The notes beneath the pieces were generated by a model. The model was not told the origin of the DNA, did not search any database, and saw only the letters and a program-made list of their open reading frames with translations. Below, in pieces: positions 50,661 to 63,300 of a stretch of 64,000 nt of DNA. Each line of letters starts with the position of its first letter. The stretch's first letter is position 1. Position numbers and translations under genes: made by a program. This DNA comes from Echinococcus granulosus (Eukaryota; Platyhelminthes; Cestoda; Cyclophyllidea; Taeniidae), in contig NW_020170399.1 of assembly GCF_000524195.1 (NCBI RefSeq), positions 435,329-499,328 on the forward strand, given 5' to 3'.

Positions 50661-52194
50661 TAATTTGCCTAACAGCTTTGTAGAAAAAGGGAGGCGTGCG
50701 ATTGCAGTGTCTTACGCTGGATATGTGACTAATTCCTTGCCCCCTTACTTGTTTTTGCTCCTTACTCAAAGAAATTAGTGGTTGTATCTCCCTCTCACAC
50801 CTCACAGATATTTAACACATCGACTTCAAATTTTCGGTTTTTTTTTTTTTACTTTGAGATTCAACAATGAACCTTGTCATAATTCAAAACCAACAAGGCG
50901 TTCCGCTGACCCTATGGAGAAAACTCTAGTAAAACTAGTTGTATTTTCCACACACACTCAGTTCACTTAAACAACAAATAATTAATGGAAAAGCTCTACT
51001 CCTAAGGAGCTTTTAATTAAAAAGAACACCTAGGAGTATTCATTCGAATATTTGTGCTTTATGCGTAATATTCTAGAGCTAAAGTAAGTTCCTTATTTTT
51101 AAGCACCCCTTAGGCAAACGCCATGCGCCATGTTGGCTTTGCAACCGCTGTGTGTCGCGTTATCGAGACCGGTGTATAAAGCTCAGACCTGAGTCCTTTA
51201 AAGGCACTTTTGTGCTTTGAAGGTGATACTTAAAATGTACTGTAAGCTTTGATTTTAAGTGAACAAACCAGAAATAAAGGTGATCATAATTATCACCCAA
51301 GCAAGAAACTAAGCTGCGAATTTGAGATCAGAGGCTGGAAGAGTATGATTTTCTACCCAATAAATGATAATTATATGGGAGTGCTTGAGATCGCATTTTA
51401 AGTGCGTCGATCTCAATCTTGCAACTACGTAATTGCAAAAAAACCCTCCACCGCATTTTACAAGAACTACGGCTGGAGGTGGAATCTCCTAAACCTTTTT
51501 ATCTTTCGAGTTCGCAAACGATATCTATTTGAGCCCTATTAATGAACAATCTTCTTCCTACCGCGCATTGAGTCTACATTTTCAGTGGTTATGTGGCAAT
51601 CAGTTGAAGATCCACATTTACTTCATAACAGGGAAAGAATTATTTTATTACTTCTATCTCCATTGCTGATTGGCTACCTTGCGAGCTTTCAGGCAGCCTG
51701 TGTCAGAGATGCGGTGGCAATCGAATCACCCAACTCGGTGGTGCCAGGAAGGTTGATGCAGTACAAGTCAGGAACCAAACTTAAAGGTCTTCTCAGTGTT
51801 GAATCCTACAATCTCTTATGCTGCGCACGCTTCTGTCACTCCCAATTTTACGGCTCTGAAAGTGATACCCTCAATTAGCTCTCGAAGTATACTGAAGTTA
51901 TGTGATTCAAGGTGTTAATATTTCATCGCTTCTTGGATTAATCATACTGCTCCAATTATTGTTCGATGGCTGCCTCTCACACACTCAGATCTTTATTGTT
52001 TGTTCGATTTGAAGGATCAAAAGCGATGCATGGTCTCAGTCAAGTATACATTCCACTACCATTAGTGTTCTAATGAATCAGTAATTTCTGCAGTTTCCTT
52101 ATGCGGCACTGTCTTCATATTTCATTTCAGAGGTAAGCTGTAGTCACTACTAAAGATGCAGCTACTTTTTCAGTAGAATTGTAGGGTTCCGGGT
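50661..52194. other. Intergenic stretch, no gene seen
   Basis: Short open frames only (largest about 97 codons at 51585), without similarity I can name or splice support. Confidence 0.5.
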
Positions 52195-53165
52195 CTTCTC
52201 TGAGGTAGAAAGTATACATAATACACTACCCATTTACGGAAGGGTTGAGGAGGTACTGACTTATCAGAAGTACAATAATGGTGATTTAAGTACCCGTGTA
52301 ATCAAAACACAGAGTTAAGCGAACAATTAAAGTATTAAAATGTCTCCTCTCCCTTTTGGAGTCGCCAGCGGTGCTGCTCTTGGTCAACCTTCCGTGTCAG
52401 CCATTACGACGTAGTCGATGCTGGAGGACAAACAACCATTAATCAACCACGCTAGTCATTGAATTTGCTTGCAACTAAGATGCTAGACCTCAGAGTCATT
52501 GATCCCTCTTGGCAATTGGACTGGATCGGGAGCTTCATACTGTATGGGAACTGTACTGGGGGAAGGGAGATGTGTAGGCCATTTCATATGTTCCACGCTA
52601 GCTACAGAAACATTGGTTTAAAAGGTGTGTCATTTAGTAGAGGGTGGAATTTGAAATGGCTCCTTGGGGATAAGGTATCGCGTCTATTCTGCCTTGCCAC
52701 CTAGCCCTTACTTCACTGCTGCCTAGACGTACATAGCAGGGTTCCATAGAGCTATTGCATAGGTGGGGATGGTATTGCGTGATTACTTAATTGACATCTT
52801 CATACAAGTGCCGTAGACAGCTCCGCAACGAACTTCTCCAGATGGTTTACAGCCAACTTCTCTTCTCTTGTTAGTAGCACTTGTGCGAAACACGGGACTG
52901 GGGTGATTGATGGGTGTGGACGTCATTTCCATTCCTTCTGTTTGGAGTCGTCAAAGCCTTTCCCACCTGCATCATTTAACCTTCTTCCGTCCTGTTAAAG
53001 GTTTAACACTCAGTAATAGAAAGAAGAAGTAGAGAGAAATCGTGCTACTGGGACAGAATATATAATGCCCCGTACAGAAGGGCTTGGGTGCTACTGGCAT
53101 GGCTGGGAGAACATGTCGCCCAGCAGACGTACAGAGGTGAGGCCTTAACTATACTCACAATGAAA
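52195..53165 (+). repeat. Dispersed repeat family, full copy plus a second head
   Basis: Full-length copy to about 52970 with GGGATAAGGTATCGCGTCTAT, CCGTAGACAGCTCCGCAACG and CCAGATGGTTTACAGCC. It is followed by CCTGTTAAAGGTTTAACACTC and a new 5' head at about 53060-53165 (GGGCTTGGGTGCTACTGGCA, AGAACATGTCGCCCAGC). The identical arrangement recurs at 56075-57060. Confidence 0.7.
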
Positions 53166-55269
53166 TGCTAGGTGTCAAACAAATAATGAAGGTGTTACAG
53201 AATAATCCACTATAGAAATCATGTACACGATGGAGAGGATCCCTAATCACTATTTATCACCGGATACTTAATGCCGTCTTGTCTTTTGTTTGACTGTCTC
53301 GTGACAATGCAACCCTTAGTCATGGGGAAAGCCCACCTGCATCAAAGGTAAAAATAACATGCAGGAGGAAATCGTGTGCCTTTGATGGCGACTGATGCTC
53401 CCCCAAGGTGTGAGGCGATATTGATCCCTTTTAATATCGACTGGCGTTACCACCAATAAATCAATTCGTCCTTGGGTGGAACCCCGCTGCGACTCGAGGT
53501 GGCCATTCGATGTGCATTAATTTCAGTAAAATGCACCTTCATCTCTTATTCACTGGACAGCCAAGTATCCACCTCGTTACTTAGACTTCGCTTGTTGGGC
53601 GCATCATCAGTGATTCCTGTCTGCAAAGAGGATTAACAATCCAGCCAAGGCCGCCTTTTTTCTCCACAGGACATGCCTTTCAAAAGTGGGTAAGTATCAA
53701 ACATTTTTGTGCGTTTTGTTCAAACAAACCTCTCCGTTGTCTATTCTTCGAGTGTCTCAAAACCCGAGACAGTCAATCGCAGACATTCTTGCACATGATC
53801 CATGGCGATGCAAAAATGAATTTTAGAGAGGTGTTTGCTTTAAACTTGAAATAAAAGCTTTAATGCGAAAATAATTTTCGTAAAATCAAGAGGCTATGGA
53901 CATGGCGACCAAATCTTGACATTTTAAACACACCTACACCAATAACTCGTTTTGCACTACTTAATTTATCGCTAATCGACCGATGCATGCTCTTAATTTA
54001 CAGTCCGTTTTAGCGTCAATTTTTAAAAATATAGATAAATTTGTATCTTCTTGGACTGTCAGATTTATCTAGTAGTTCCAGCATAAGGTTGGATATGATG
54101 GGAGTTAAGGTAGAAAGGTGTAGCCATTCCTCGCGAATACCTATTTTGGGAGTCGCTTTGCCCTCCCACCCTGTAAACACTTCAAGGGCCTACTTGAAAG
54201 CCGTACCACATGCAGAGTTGCTTCGCTGGCTTGGCAATGTCATATCGGCGCTTTTGATTCTTTTTGTGGCACAAAAAATGCAGCCTAGCCTATGAGAAAC
54301 CGACCTAGAGGGAAAAATCAAGCAATGGTGTTTTTTTCGTTAATTTGTTGCATCATTTCAAGGCGTAGTCCCGACACATGGCGGTTTGATCACTATTATT
54401 CCATGTAACCAGGACTTAGGCACCTTCCACTGCACCAACTTCACACTTAGTGCACAAAACACTTTTACTAAGGCTTCTGCGTGGCGATGAGTTTTTGTTA
54501 AATTTTTAAGTCCAGGGCAAGCAAGTGTCATATACTGCATAGGTAAGCCACGTAGTCCCATCAACATCACATCAGTTGAAATGGGGTTTACTCACTCATT
54601 AAGACTGTGCAGTGGCATGCATTACAGTTGAATGCGGGCTCAAACTAACGCAGAGATCTTGAAGCAGTCAACTTGACGACCTGATTTTCGCTATTCTACA
54701 GTAAAACCAAATTTGGCGAGTCAACACAATTTTAAACAAAACATTTTTGGTTATGAGGGACTTGAAGTCGTCCCAATGATTGTCCCCTCTCTTCTGCCTC
54801 GGCGTTTTGAGAGCCATTATTATATGTAACTGACAAATAAATCGACTGAACAACCTAAATTTAAACAAAGGCAACTAGGATACCTGGCTAAATCACTTAT
54901 GCTTTTCAAATTTGTGAATTTCTTTGAGATCGTCGACGAAAAAAGTCTTCAGATATCTTAAAGTGCTGGAGTAATTGAAACTGAAGCTTAAATGAAAGGC
55001 ATCATGCCAACTTTGAGGCACTGGTAGCAAATAAGGAAAGGCGTATTGAACCCTCCTTCCAAAGGTGGTTGTTTTAACTGAATGTTTAGCATCAATGCTC
55101 CAATCCAGAATCTACATGTTTTCTTATTAAGAGGGGTAATTGGCCAGTGTTACTGAATAACTCATAAGTAGCATGTTAAAAAGTTATGTCAAGACAATTT
55201 TGAAACCTCTTTAGTAATCCTTACTGCACAATAAAAGTAGCGTTTTGCATCTTCTCTTAAGATGAAAGA
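53166..55269. other. Intergenic stretch, no gene seen
   Basis: No coding signal or RNA gene recognised. Confidence 0.45.
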
Positions 55270-55375
55270 AGTCAATACTAGGGTAGAGTACGTACTGGCA
55301 TTGTCTGGAGGCCATGCGGAATACAAAGGCGGAACCAAAGCGAAGTTAAACAAATAATCTTAGTATTGCATAAAT
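55270..55375 (+). repeat. Dispersed repeat family, 5' fragment
   Basis: ATACTAGGGTAGAGTACGTA...GGAGGCCATGCGGAATAC...GGCGGAACCAAAGCGAAG matches the first ~100 nt of the copy at 56075. Confidence 0.5.
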
Positions 55376-56074
55376 ACCCTGTCTACCTGCTCTATTTCTC
55401 CTTTGAAGTTACGTAAACCTCGCTGGAATGTGACAATTGCGTAAAGCGTTTAGTTTTTAGCTCAAATATTTACACGGATGATGCGGGGCTAAGGTGCCGC
55501 GCGAAGCTGTAAAGAACCGCCTTTTCAAAATATGGCTTTGATTTTGAAATGACTTGTAATCTAACTTAACACTTACTTTAATGCATGTCATCGGCTAGTG
55601 GGACTTCTTTTAGGCTGATTATTACGATTATTTTGTGCCTAATTATTAGGAAGTGTAGTTTTAAGAAATAATTTAATCAAATGAAAATAAACAATAAAAA
55701 TTGCCTTTAAAATAGTTGGGCATAAGTTAGCAGAGATAAAAATTACTTAAACTTTAGCGGAGTTTTGGAAACATGCTTTCAGGAGGATTCTAGGGGTGCC
55801 GTAACCCATTGTCAACATTACTCTGGCTGAGTGAACAAACGCGAGTGGGGGATGGGTGTACAATGCTGCACATCGTCATAATCATGAGGTTATTGCAGAA
55901 GTAAAAATGGTTTTCCTTCTTCAGATATGTAAAATGGAGTCAATCAAGGTTTACTTTTAAGTCATGACCAAAATGCGCATTTTTTACTTTGAAAGTAAGT
56001 CTATTTCAGATTACGTAATTCCAAATCATGCTAGAACACGTACAGCTCTCCGAGTCTACTCTGAAGGCAAAAGG

Positions 56075-57060
56075 AGATAATACTAGGGTAGGGTACCCAT
56101 TGTCAACGTACACAGAAGGGCTGGCGGCTAGAGTGGAACACTCGTGGACACTTAAATGTCCTTGAAACCAAAACGAGAAAGTAAATAAGTAGTCAACGAT
56201 TCACATAGCTCCTCCATCCTTTTTAGTGTCGTCTCCCGTGATCCCCTTGATCAACCCCACGCGTAGGACGTTGAAACCTAGTCGCTGATGTCAGAAAAAT
56301 ACCCACCAATCAACTGCGCTAGTCATCGAATTTGTATGCACTGCAAAAATTTCCGATTGCCACATCACTGGTCCCTATTAACAATTCCAACTGATCTGGG
56401 GTTTCGTCCTGTTTGGAACTACATTGGGAGAAAGGGCAATGCGCAGGTTATCACGTAGGTCTATCGCTAGTAGTAAGGGCAGAGACATTTACCAGGAACG
56501 AGGTTTGAAACAGGCTGGTGGGGACAAGGTAACGCACCCATTCCTCCTTACCACCTTGTTCTGACTTTAGTGCTGCCCAACCAACTGGACATGGGTCCAG
56601 TCCAGCCAGTGGAGAGGTAGAGGGGGTATCTCATGTTCACTTGGTTGGCATATACAGCCACCGTAGACAGCTTCACAAGGTACTTTTCTGGATGGTTCAC
56701 AAGTAGTGTCGCTTGCGTTGTTAATGGCATGAGTGCGAAACACGGAACTAGGGTGGTTGCCAAGGCTAGATGTCATTTTCATTCATTCTGGTAGGAATCG
56801 TCACCGATCCTTTACCTCCCCTCCTCAGCATATAAACTTTTGCCGTCCTGTTAAAGGTTTAACACTCTGCGACAGAAATTAGACCAATTGTTCGCTTTCT
56901 GCTGCCACCAATGTAGCTTACCAAGTCTTTGTGAGGACAAAATGCGACCTCTAAAGGGCTGGAAGGGGCTACTGTCATGGCCCAGAGACCATGTCGCCCA
57001 ACGGAGGCACGAAGGCGGCACCTTGGGTGCCTGCGAAACATTAACGAGGTGTTATGCAAA
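56075..57060 (+). repeat. Dispersed repeat family, full copy plus a second head
   Basis: Body 56075-56820 with TTTCGTCCTGTTTGGAAC, CCGTAGACAGCTTCACAAGG and CTGGATGGTTCACAAGTAGT. Then CCTGTTAAAGGTTTAACACTC at about 56845 and a second head (GGGCTACTGTCATGGCCC, GACCATGTCGCCCAACGG) to about 57060. Same layout as 52195-53165. Confidence 0.7.
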
Positions 57061-57808
57061 CAACCCAATGTTACACTCGCTTCCATCATTTCTTTTAGAG
57101 CAATTCCCTTTAGCAGTGCAAATTGCAAAAGTTTTTCTGCGTCAGTCACACCACCCAAGAAAGTCACATAGCTTTTCACACCATTCTAGTACACGAATTC
57201 CGCGACGACGCTGGCAGTGTGTGCGAAGGCAACATTAGCCACTTCTCTAAAAAATTATTTTTACTGAAATACCCAACACGGCTTCACTTTTATTCTACTC
57301 CGTCATGAATTTTTACAGACGAGTCAGTAAGGCATTTTATTTATGTCACGTCACCTCACTTTGTATCGCTCAGCAGCCGACTGTCATCCAGAGACGACAA
57401 CTTTATCCGCCTTGCACAAATGTTGGATTCCGATGAAAACACCCCTGTCATGGCTACAGCCAACACCAGTGGACAAAGTGTTGGAAAAAAGGGACCGGTG
57501 GGAAGCCTTGGGGTGGGGGTGGGGAGATAGGCTTGGATCACATGATACGCCAAGTAGGTTCTCAGCCAAAACAAAGAACGCGAGTGCACGTTATGGCGCT
57601 GAAGGCCAAGTCCCAACTCCCCCTTCCCACAACCCGACTCTCCACTCAATGTCACTAAACTATTAACCCGAAAGTGGATCACTTTGTCTCCTCTCTACTT
57701 GCGTCCTCGCGCACCTCCTTGCAGCGAAAAGTGGACTGAGGTAGGCCAGACGTGAGTTAGTTGCTGTATCACCATGCCCCGTCAACGTCGATTAGTCTCC
57801 ATTTGGGT

Positions 57809-58066
57809 TTAACCATACTGGTATTTCAACTGTATCATAATCGTGCATTCAATTTTCTCATTAACATTTCCAAATGTCCCCACTGGCATTCCACAATGAT
57901 GTAGCAGTTCCAACGGAAGTGTTTTAAAGCCAATATTCACACCATCCACTGTTCGAACCACCTTGCGCTGATGCGTGCGTATTGAGTATGCCTGCCGCAC
58001 ACTGCGACCACTTTTTATAACCCTCTGTGGGCATTTAATTACTCCGCCTTTTTCTATAGCTCGCAA
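57809..58066 (-). other. Unrecognised 85-codon open frame
   Basis: Balanced composition (contains RQAYSIRTHQRKVVRTVDGV and LPLELLHHCGMPVGTFGN) and a TAA stop, but no clear start context, splice site or homologue that I know. Listed because it reads more protein-like than its surroundings. Confidence 0.2.
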
Positions 58067-58869
58067 ACCGATTCCTCTTACAATCCTTTCCCGGGAAAGC
58101 TGTGTCCGTTATTTGGCGGTGTGAGGTGGAAAGTCCTTGTGCTTTGCGACTCAAGTGCCACCATGGGTTTGAGCCGAGTGAGGCCTTTTCCACTCGTCTT
58201 CGACTGAGTGCTTTCGTGCCAAAGTAGAGGAGGTTCTGTGGTGCCTTTACAACACTTTTGTGGCAATAATGGCTCCAGCTTAGGGGCAGCTTTTCGACAA
58301 TTTATTCAGTTTCTACATTGTCAACCACTGTTTGATGATCAGACGCATAAAGCTTGTATTTTGACATGTTGCGCAGTACGGGCTTCTAACCCCCGAATAA
58401 GTCGCATAGACTAAGTTCAATGGTAAGTAAAGCGGAAAGCAAGCCTTTGTCCTGATTTCTCCATTTGACTCTTCCTTAAATGGGAATGTAGAAGGCTTTT
58501 TCTTCTGCTATAGCGGGTAGCGGAGTAAATTAGCTCCGCTGCATCGAGAGCGTTTTTGCCAATTGTAGCACCGTTCTCTTCCTTTCACTACCAAATTCGA
58601 ATACTTGTGAATGACGAAATTCTATGTTTGGAAAACTTTTTTTCCTACAGCAATCATGCTATGTTTTTACTGTATTCGTATTAAGTCTTCTTTTCATTGT
58701 TAGGTGTGTTAGATTTGTTTAACAGGAATCAACTCGTTGGGCTACAAGCTTTCATGTTTGGGCTTCATTTGATTTGCCTTAAATTTTACAAAAAAATTCC
58801 ATCTGCTGAACAATTAGGCCTTATTACTTTAATGATGATGCGATACTTTGATTATATGTTTCCCTCTCC

Positions 58870-59000
58870 GTTTTGATTTCGCGGGCACTTAAGGCTTGGT
58901 TTTTCTACTTTCGCCGGGCGGAATGTCCTGTGGGCCATGCCAGTAGCCTCCCAGCCCCTTCGGTACGTCGGCAATGCCTATTCTGCCTACGTATCACGCC
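58870..59000 (-). repeat. Dispersed repeat family fragment (reverse orientation)
   Basis: Contains CGCGGGCACTTAAGGCTTGG, CGCCGGGCGGAATGTCCTGT, GGGCCATGCCAGTAGCCTCC and GGTACGTCGGCAATGCC. The reverse complement matches the 5' head of the plus copies (GCATTGCCGAC...TGGCATGGCCC). Confidence 0.65.
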
Positions 59001-60300
59001 TTCTTCGAATTTCAGAGAGTACCCAAGGCGTTGTAATAATACCTCTGTTTCCCCTTAGTTTGTTGAATTCGAACTTCATAGGAAATGCACTAATATTTGA
59101 CTACCTAATGGGCAAAAAATCTACTAATTCTAAAGCAGATCCTGACGCTTTCACCACTAGGCTCTATCTTCAAGGCAGACAGACCACCGCACCTTAGATG
59201 CTCTACTTTCTAGTAGTCTTTCTGCTCATTGCAACTATCCTGAGACCACGAGCATATTACATCTCTTTTATTATTTAATCCGTTTGAGACAAGAATTGGT
59301 GCAACAATTTACCATGGCAAAGCCCCAATGTCACATATGTGTGACGCTGATACTAGGAGTGTTTAAACCTGTACGGTACGCAAGATATTGGTGCTACTAC
59401 AGTCATACGCAGTTTGACCGTATTTCTTGCTTACCATTGAAAGTCATGACCTAAAATTCCCAACAGTAACTACTTGTTTTCCTCCTGAGTGATAAACTCT
59501 ACCAAATGCCAACAAGCATAGGTGACAGCGAAACCACTTAAAGTGCTCAAACTGCTTCAGTACGTTTTAACTGGTGGTACCACCTTTCCAAACAACGGAG
59601 CTACCTGCACCTCTACTGAATCGCGACGCATGACCACGCTTACCAAAGCCCTCAATGAATACACTTGATTCGGTTATTAGGCTTTCGAGTATCATCCACG
59701 CAATCTATGACTGTGAAGGTGTGAAGTACCATAACTTAATAAATGCGAAGCGATTAAGACAAGTTGGATGATTCAGAGCACCATCATGAATAGTGTTGCT
59801 GCATTCTGCAAACTTGAAATGATTTCCATGGTGTCCTAGGTCTCATGAGATTTTCAGGTTTGCCGTGGTTTTCGTTTTGCGGTTCATTCTGGGGCTGAGG
59901 CCGCTTAGTAGTTGTGAAGTTTTGCTTTTACCATGAAGGGTAGCACTTTTCTGTGGATTTTGTCTTCACAACTATCAAGTATTTAAAAATGGACATTGAA
60001 CAGAGAAGCTTGTGAGTTAGTACCTTGTATACGTGAATTCCACCTACTAAGTAGGTGTATTATTCACTCCTTCTACACAAAGCGTTTAAATTGTGTTTTA
60101 GCCGCCCCCCAAAAGTATTTTAATCGCAAAGGTTCAATGGCTTTCGGTCGTAGGTGCTAGCAGTAGGAAGAGAATATAATGGTAACACATTATATTAGTA
60201 AGCAGCACGAGTGTTTTGTGAATAGTACAAAATAAGCGAAAGGAGATAATAAGTTAATCCTAATAAATAAAGTTCTACAAGGCTTCTAACAGACGTAGCC
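59001..60300. other. Intergenic stretch downstream of gene B
   Basis: Includes the gene B 3' UTR on the minus strand. No gene, RNA or clear poly(A) signal was identified. Confidence 0.45.
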
Positions 60301-63300
60301 TTATACTTCCATATCAGATTCTTCATCGGGACCTGGGCTTGAAAAGAAGGCTTCGCCTTCTCGAGCAACACTTTCTTGTATCGCTTCCGTGCTCGGGAAA
60401 ATGACCGCTTCTGGCGCTAATAGATCCACATTGAGTATATCATTTAGAATGGCCTCATGCACACTGTATCTCTCCGGATGTGGTATAACGGGAGTGGTCT
60501 CACCGGCACCCAAAGTTGATTCCCTAGACTCTAATAATGGATCTGGTAGGGTAGACGTTGATGGCATAGGAATTTTGACCAATTCTCCACTTGTAAGGTC
60601 AATGAGCCCTTCCTCTAGAGCGGTTGAAAGATTAACACGCTCTTCAGTCGATTTTTGAATGAAATTCACTCGGTAAGTTCTCCTTCGAAGGGTCGAAGTG
60701 TTCCACAGGACTTGGCATTCCACTGGATATTTGCGTGAGGTGCTGTGTAATGCGATTCCCACACCTCTTGGGTACTGCTTTTCCACAATCACCGCATTTG
60801 CTGTTATGGCCGTCGGAAGTGGCATGATAGTACCACGACTGTCATCCACGTAGACTATTCGAAGGATGCCTCGGTAGAATGCATCCGCTGCTGAAATAAC
60901 TTCACCGGTGCCTGGCACCCTCGCACCAACCAATGAAACTCTCAGCAACTGACCGATCGTGTCGACATCCAGCTGATCTTCGCCATCCAGGTAACGCGGT
61001 CTCCAGGAGACCACGCTCACCGTACCGCTTTCAGGGTAGTTTAATTTAAGTCCTGCTTGCTGCATCTCGAAATCGCTGGTGTAGGCGCTCAATGCTCGAC
61101 TCCTCAACAAACGGTCAATGTATTGGTTTTCTTCAGCTTTCGTTACGTCAGTTTGTGTCCCAAAGTCAAGAGGTGTTCTAGCCAACCATTTGAAGAGATT
61201 GCGCTTGGGATGCCAAGATGATAGGTCAGGATCCCAGTCATAAGTTTCATCTATATCAGTGCTCCCATCACTCTCAATTTGGACAAAGTGACCCGGAGGA
61301 ATTGGTATCCATTGCACATGGGAAATACCTTCTTGGGTTGCTGCATCCTTTCTACCGTAGCCGTAGTGGAAGTCGTAAAATGGAATCGAGTACTGTGTCG
61401 TGACATCAGTGTATCTTCTGCCTGGGAACGTACGTGAAGTGTAGAACCCACCATGCATCTCCTCATGAATGGCTTTCTCCTCTTCCGCCTCTTCCCAGAT
61501 ATGACGCAGCATGGCGTAGACTCTTTCAATCCCAACTGCCTGCACACAATGTTGGAGACTTTCTTCTGTGCGTTCTTCCAGTTGCATTTGCTGTACTCTT
61601 AAAAGTTCTCTTACGTAAGTGTTCTCGGAATAGAGGTCACCTTCGCTATGTCTAGGCAAACTGTCCTGCATGTGTTTATTCCTGAGGTCTTCAAATATGG
61701 TATCCATTGAACGGTTTCGTCCAGCGTAAGTTGTTCCTCTTGCCGAAGGAGAACGAATTCTACTTGCATATCGTCTGGGAATGTTCATGGAGGTTGACCG
61801 TTGCTGTTGGTAAGAGTATTGCTCGCTCATGGTGGCCGCGCCTTGTTCCAGGACGTTTAGATGGAGCATGGACGGCACACTAAGAGAGTATTCTTGCCCT
61901 TGCGTAGCCACCTGTGTCTTGTAAGGAATAAGACCTTGTGATTTGGCTCTGCACCCCTTAGATACCTGAGCAGTTGTCTCTCGAACAAATGAGAAAAGAG
62001 GTTCACTTTCTTTGCGTTTCTTGATAGGCCTGTGGATTACCTCGATTTTCGTGGTAGGTGGCAGTGATTCCACGTACTCTGTTTGAGTGCTTTCTGTGTA
62101 TGTTTGTGGTGTGACTGGATGTGGAATCTGTTCAACAATTGCTGTTTGTGTAATTCCGGCCATTACTGTTGGTTTGCACTGAATTCCCCAATCAATTTTG
62201 TGCACTCTGGGACTCGGAGGTGTTCTTCTCGGCTCTGAAGGCGAGTTCTGAACACCAATATGGATCGCATTCTCAAATGCACCAGCACCTTTCTGTATCC
62301 GCACACTTCGCATACTGGGCTCGTACTGCGTGCCGAAATCAAAGGTCTCTTTTATTGCAGGCGCTGCGTAAAGTGGTACTGGAGACGATGGTGGCTGGAT
62401 AACAAGCGGTTGTTCAACAATTTCTGTTTGGCTTGTGGAGATCTTAAGTGAATCACCATGCGCTTGTATTCCTCTGAATTGAAGAGAAGGTTTGGTAGGT
62501 TGATAAGGAAGTGGCAAATCACTCTGAATTTCCATTGAGGTTAACTCTGACTTGGATAGAGTCGCCTGCACCTGTGTCGTCTCCATAAGTTGCGGTCGAA
62601 ACATCAACTTTTTGTTCACCTTTTCGACCATCGGCATGATGGGTTGGATTTCTGCTTGAACGAGTGTTGAAACCAAATGTGCGGATGAGGATGGTGCGGC
62701 CATCACAATGGATTCGAGAGTTGGAGCCTTGATAACGGCTGATTCTTCCCAAAACGTTTGTGTTGATACTCTAGAAAGTCCTATTGGTTGAACTTGCAGT
62801 TTTTTGCCGAAACTTTTAACACCCACAGATTGAGCCGTTGTTATTGCGAGCGGTTCCCCACGGTCGGAAGGCCCACTTTCCCGGATTGTTTGTGAGTGAG
62901 CCACCGACAATGGACAAACCCTGGGTTTAGGAGACTCTGAGCGGATCGCTTGCAGGCTGGCTACACCTAGTAGCTCAGGAGTAACTTGGAGCATCTTGGT
63001 GAAGCATTCAGCAGATGGAAGAGGATCAACAGCTCTGTGAGCAAATGTTGCAGTTGGCGAAACTTGAATGGAAGCATTAGCCGATGGTTGTGGAATAGGA
63101 GAAGAGCTGAAATCTCTTCCTTCCACAGGAGGTGCGGACATTACGGTAGGCTCAGGGGTTATAGATTTAATGAGGACTGGTTCCGGTTCGGCCCAAAAAG
63201 CTTGTAACGATGCGGTGGCCAGTGGCTGGGGTTGCACTTGCAGCTTCTTAGCAAGAGTTTTGAAAGCCCCGGACTGTGTATTGGCGATATTGTAGACGGG

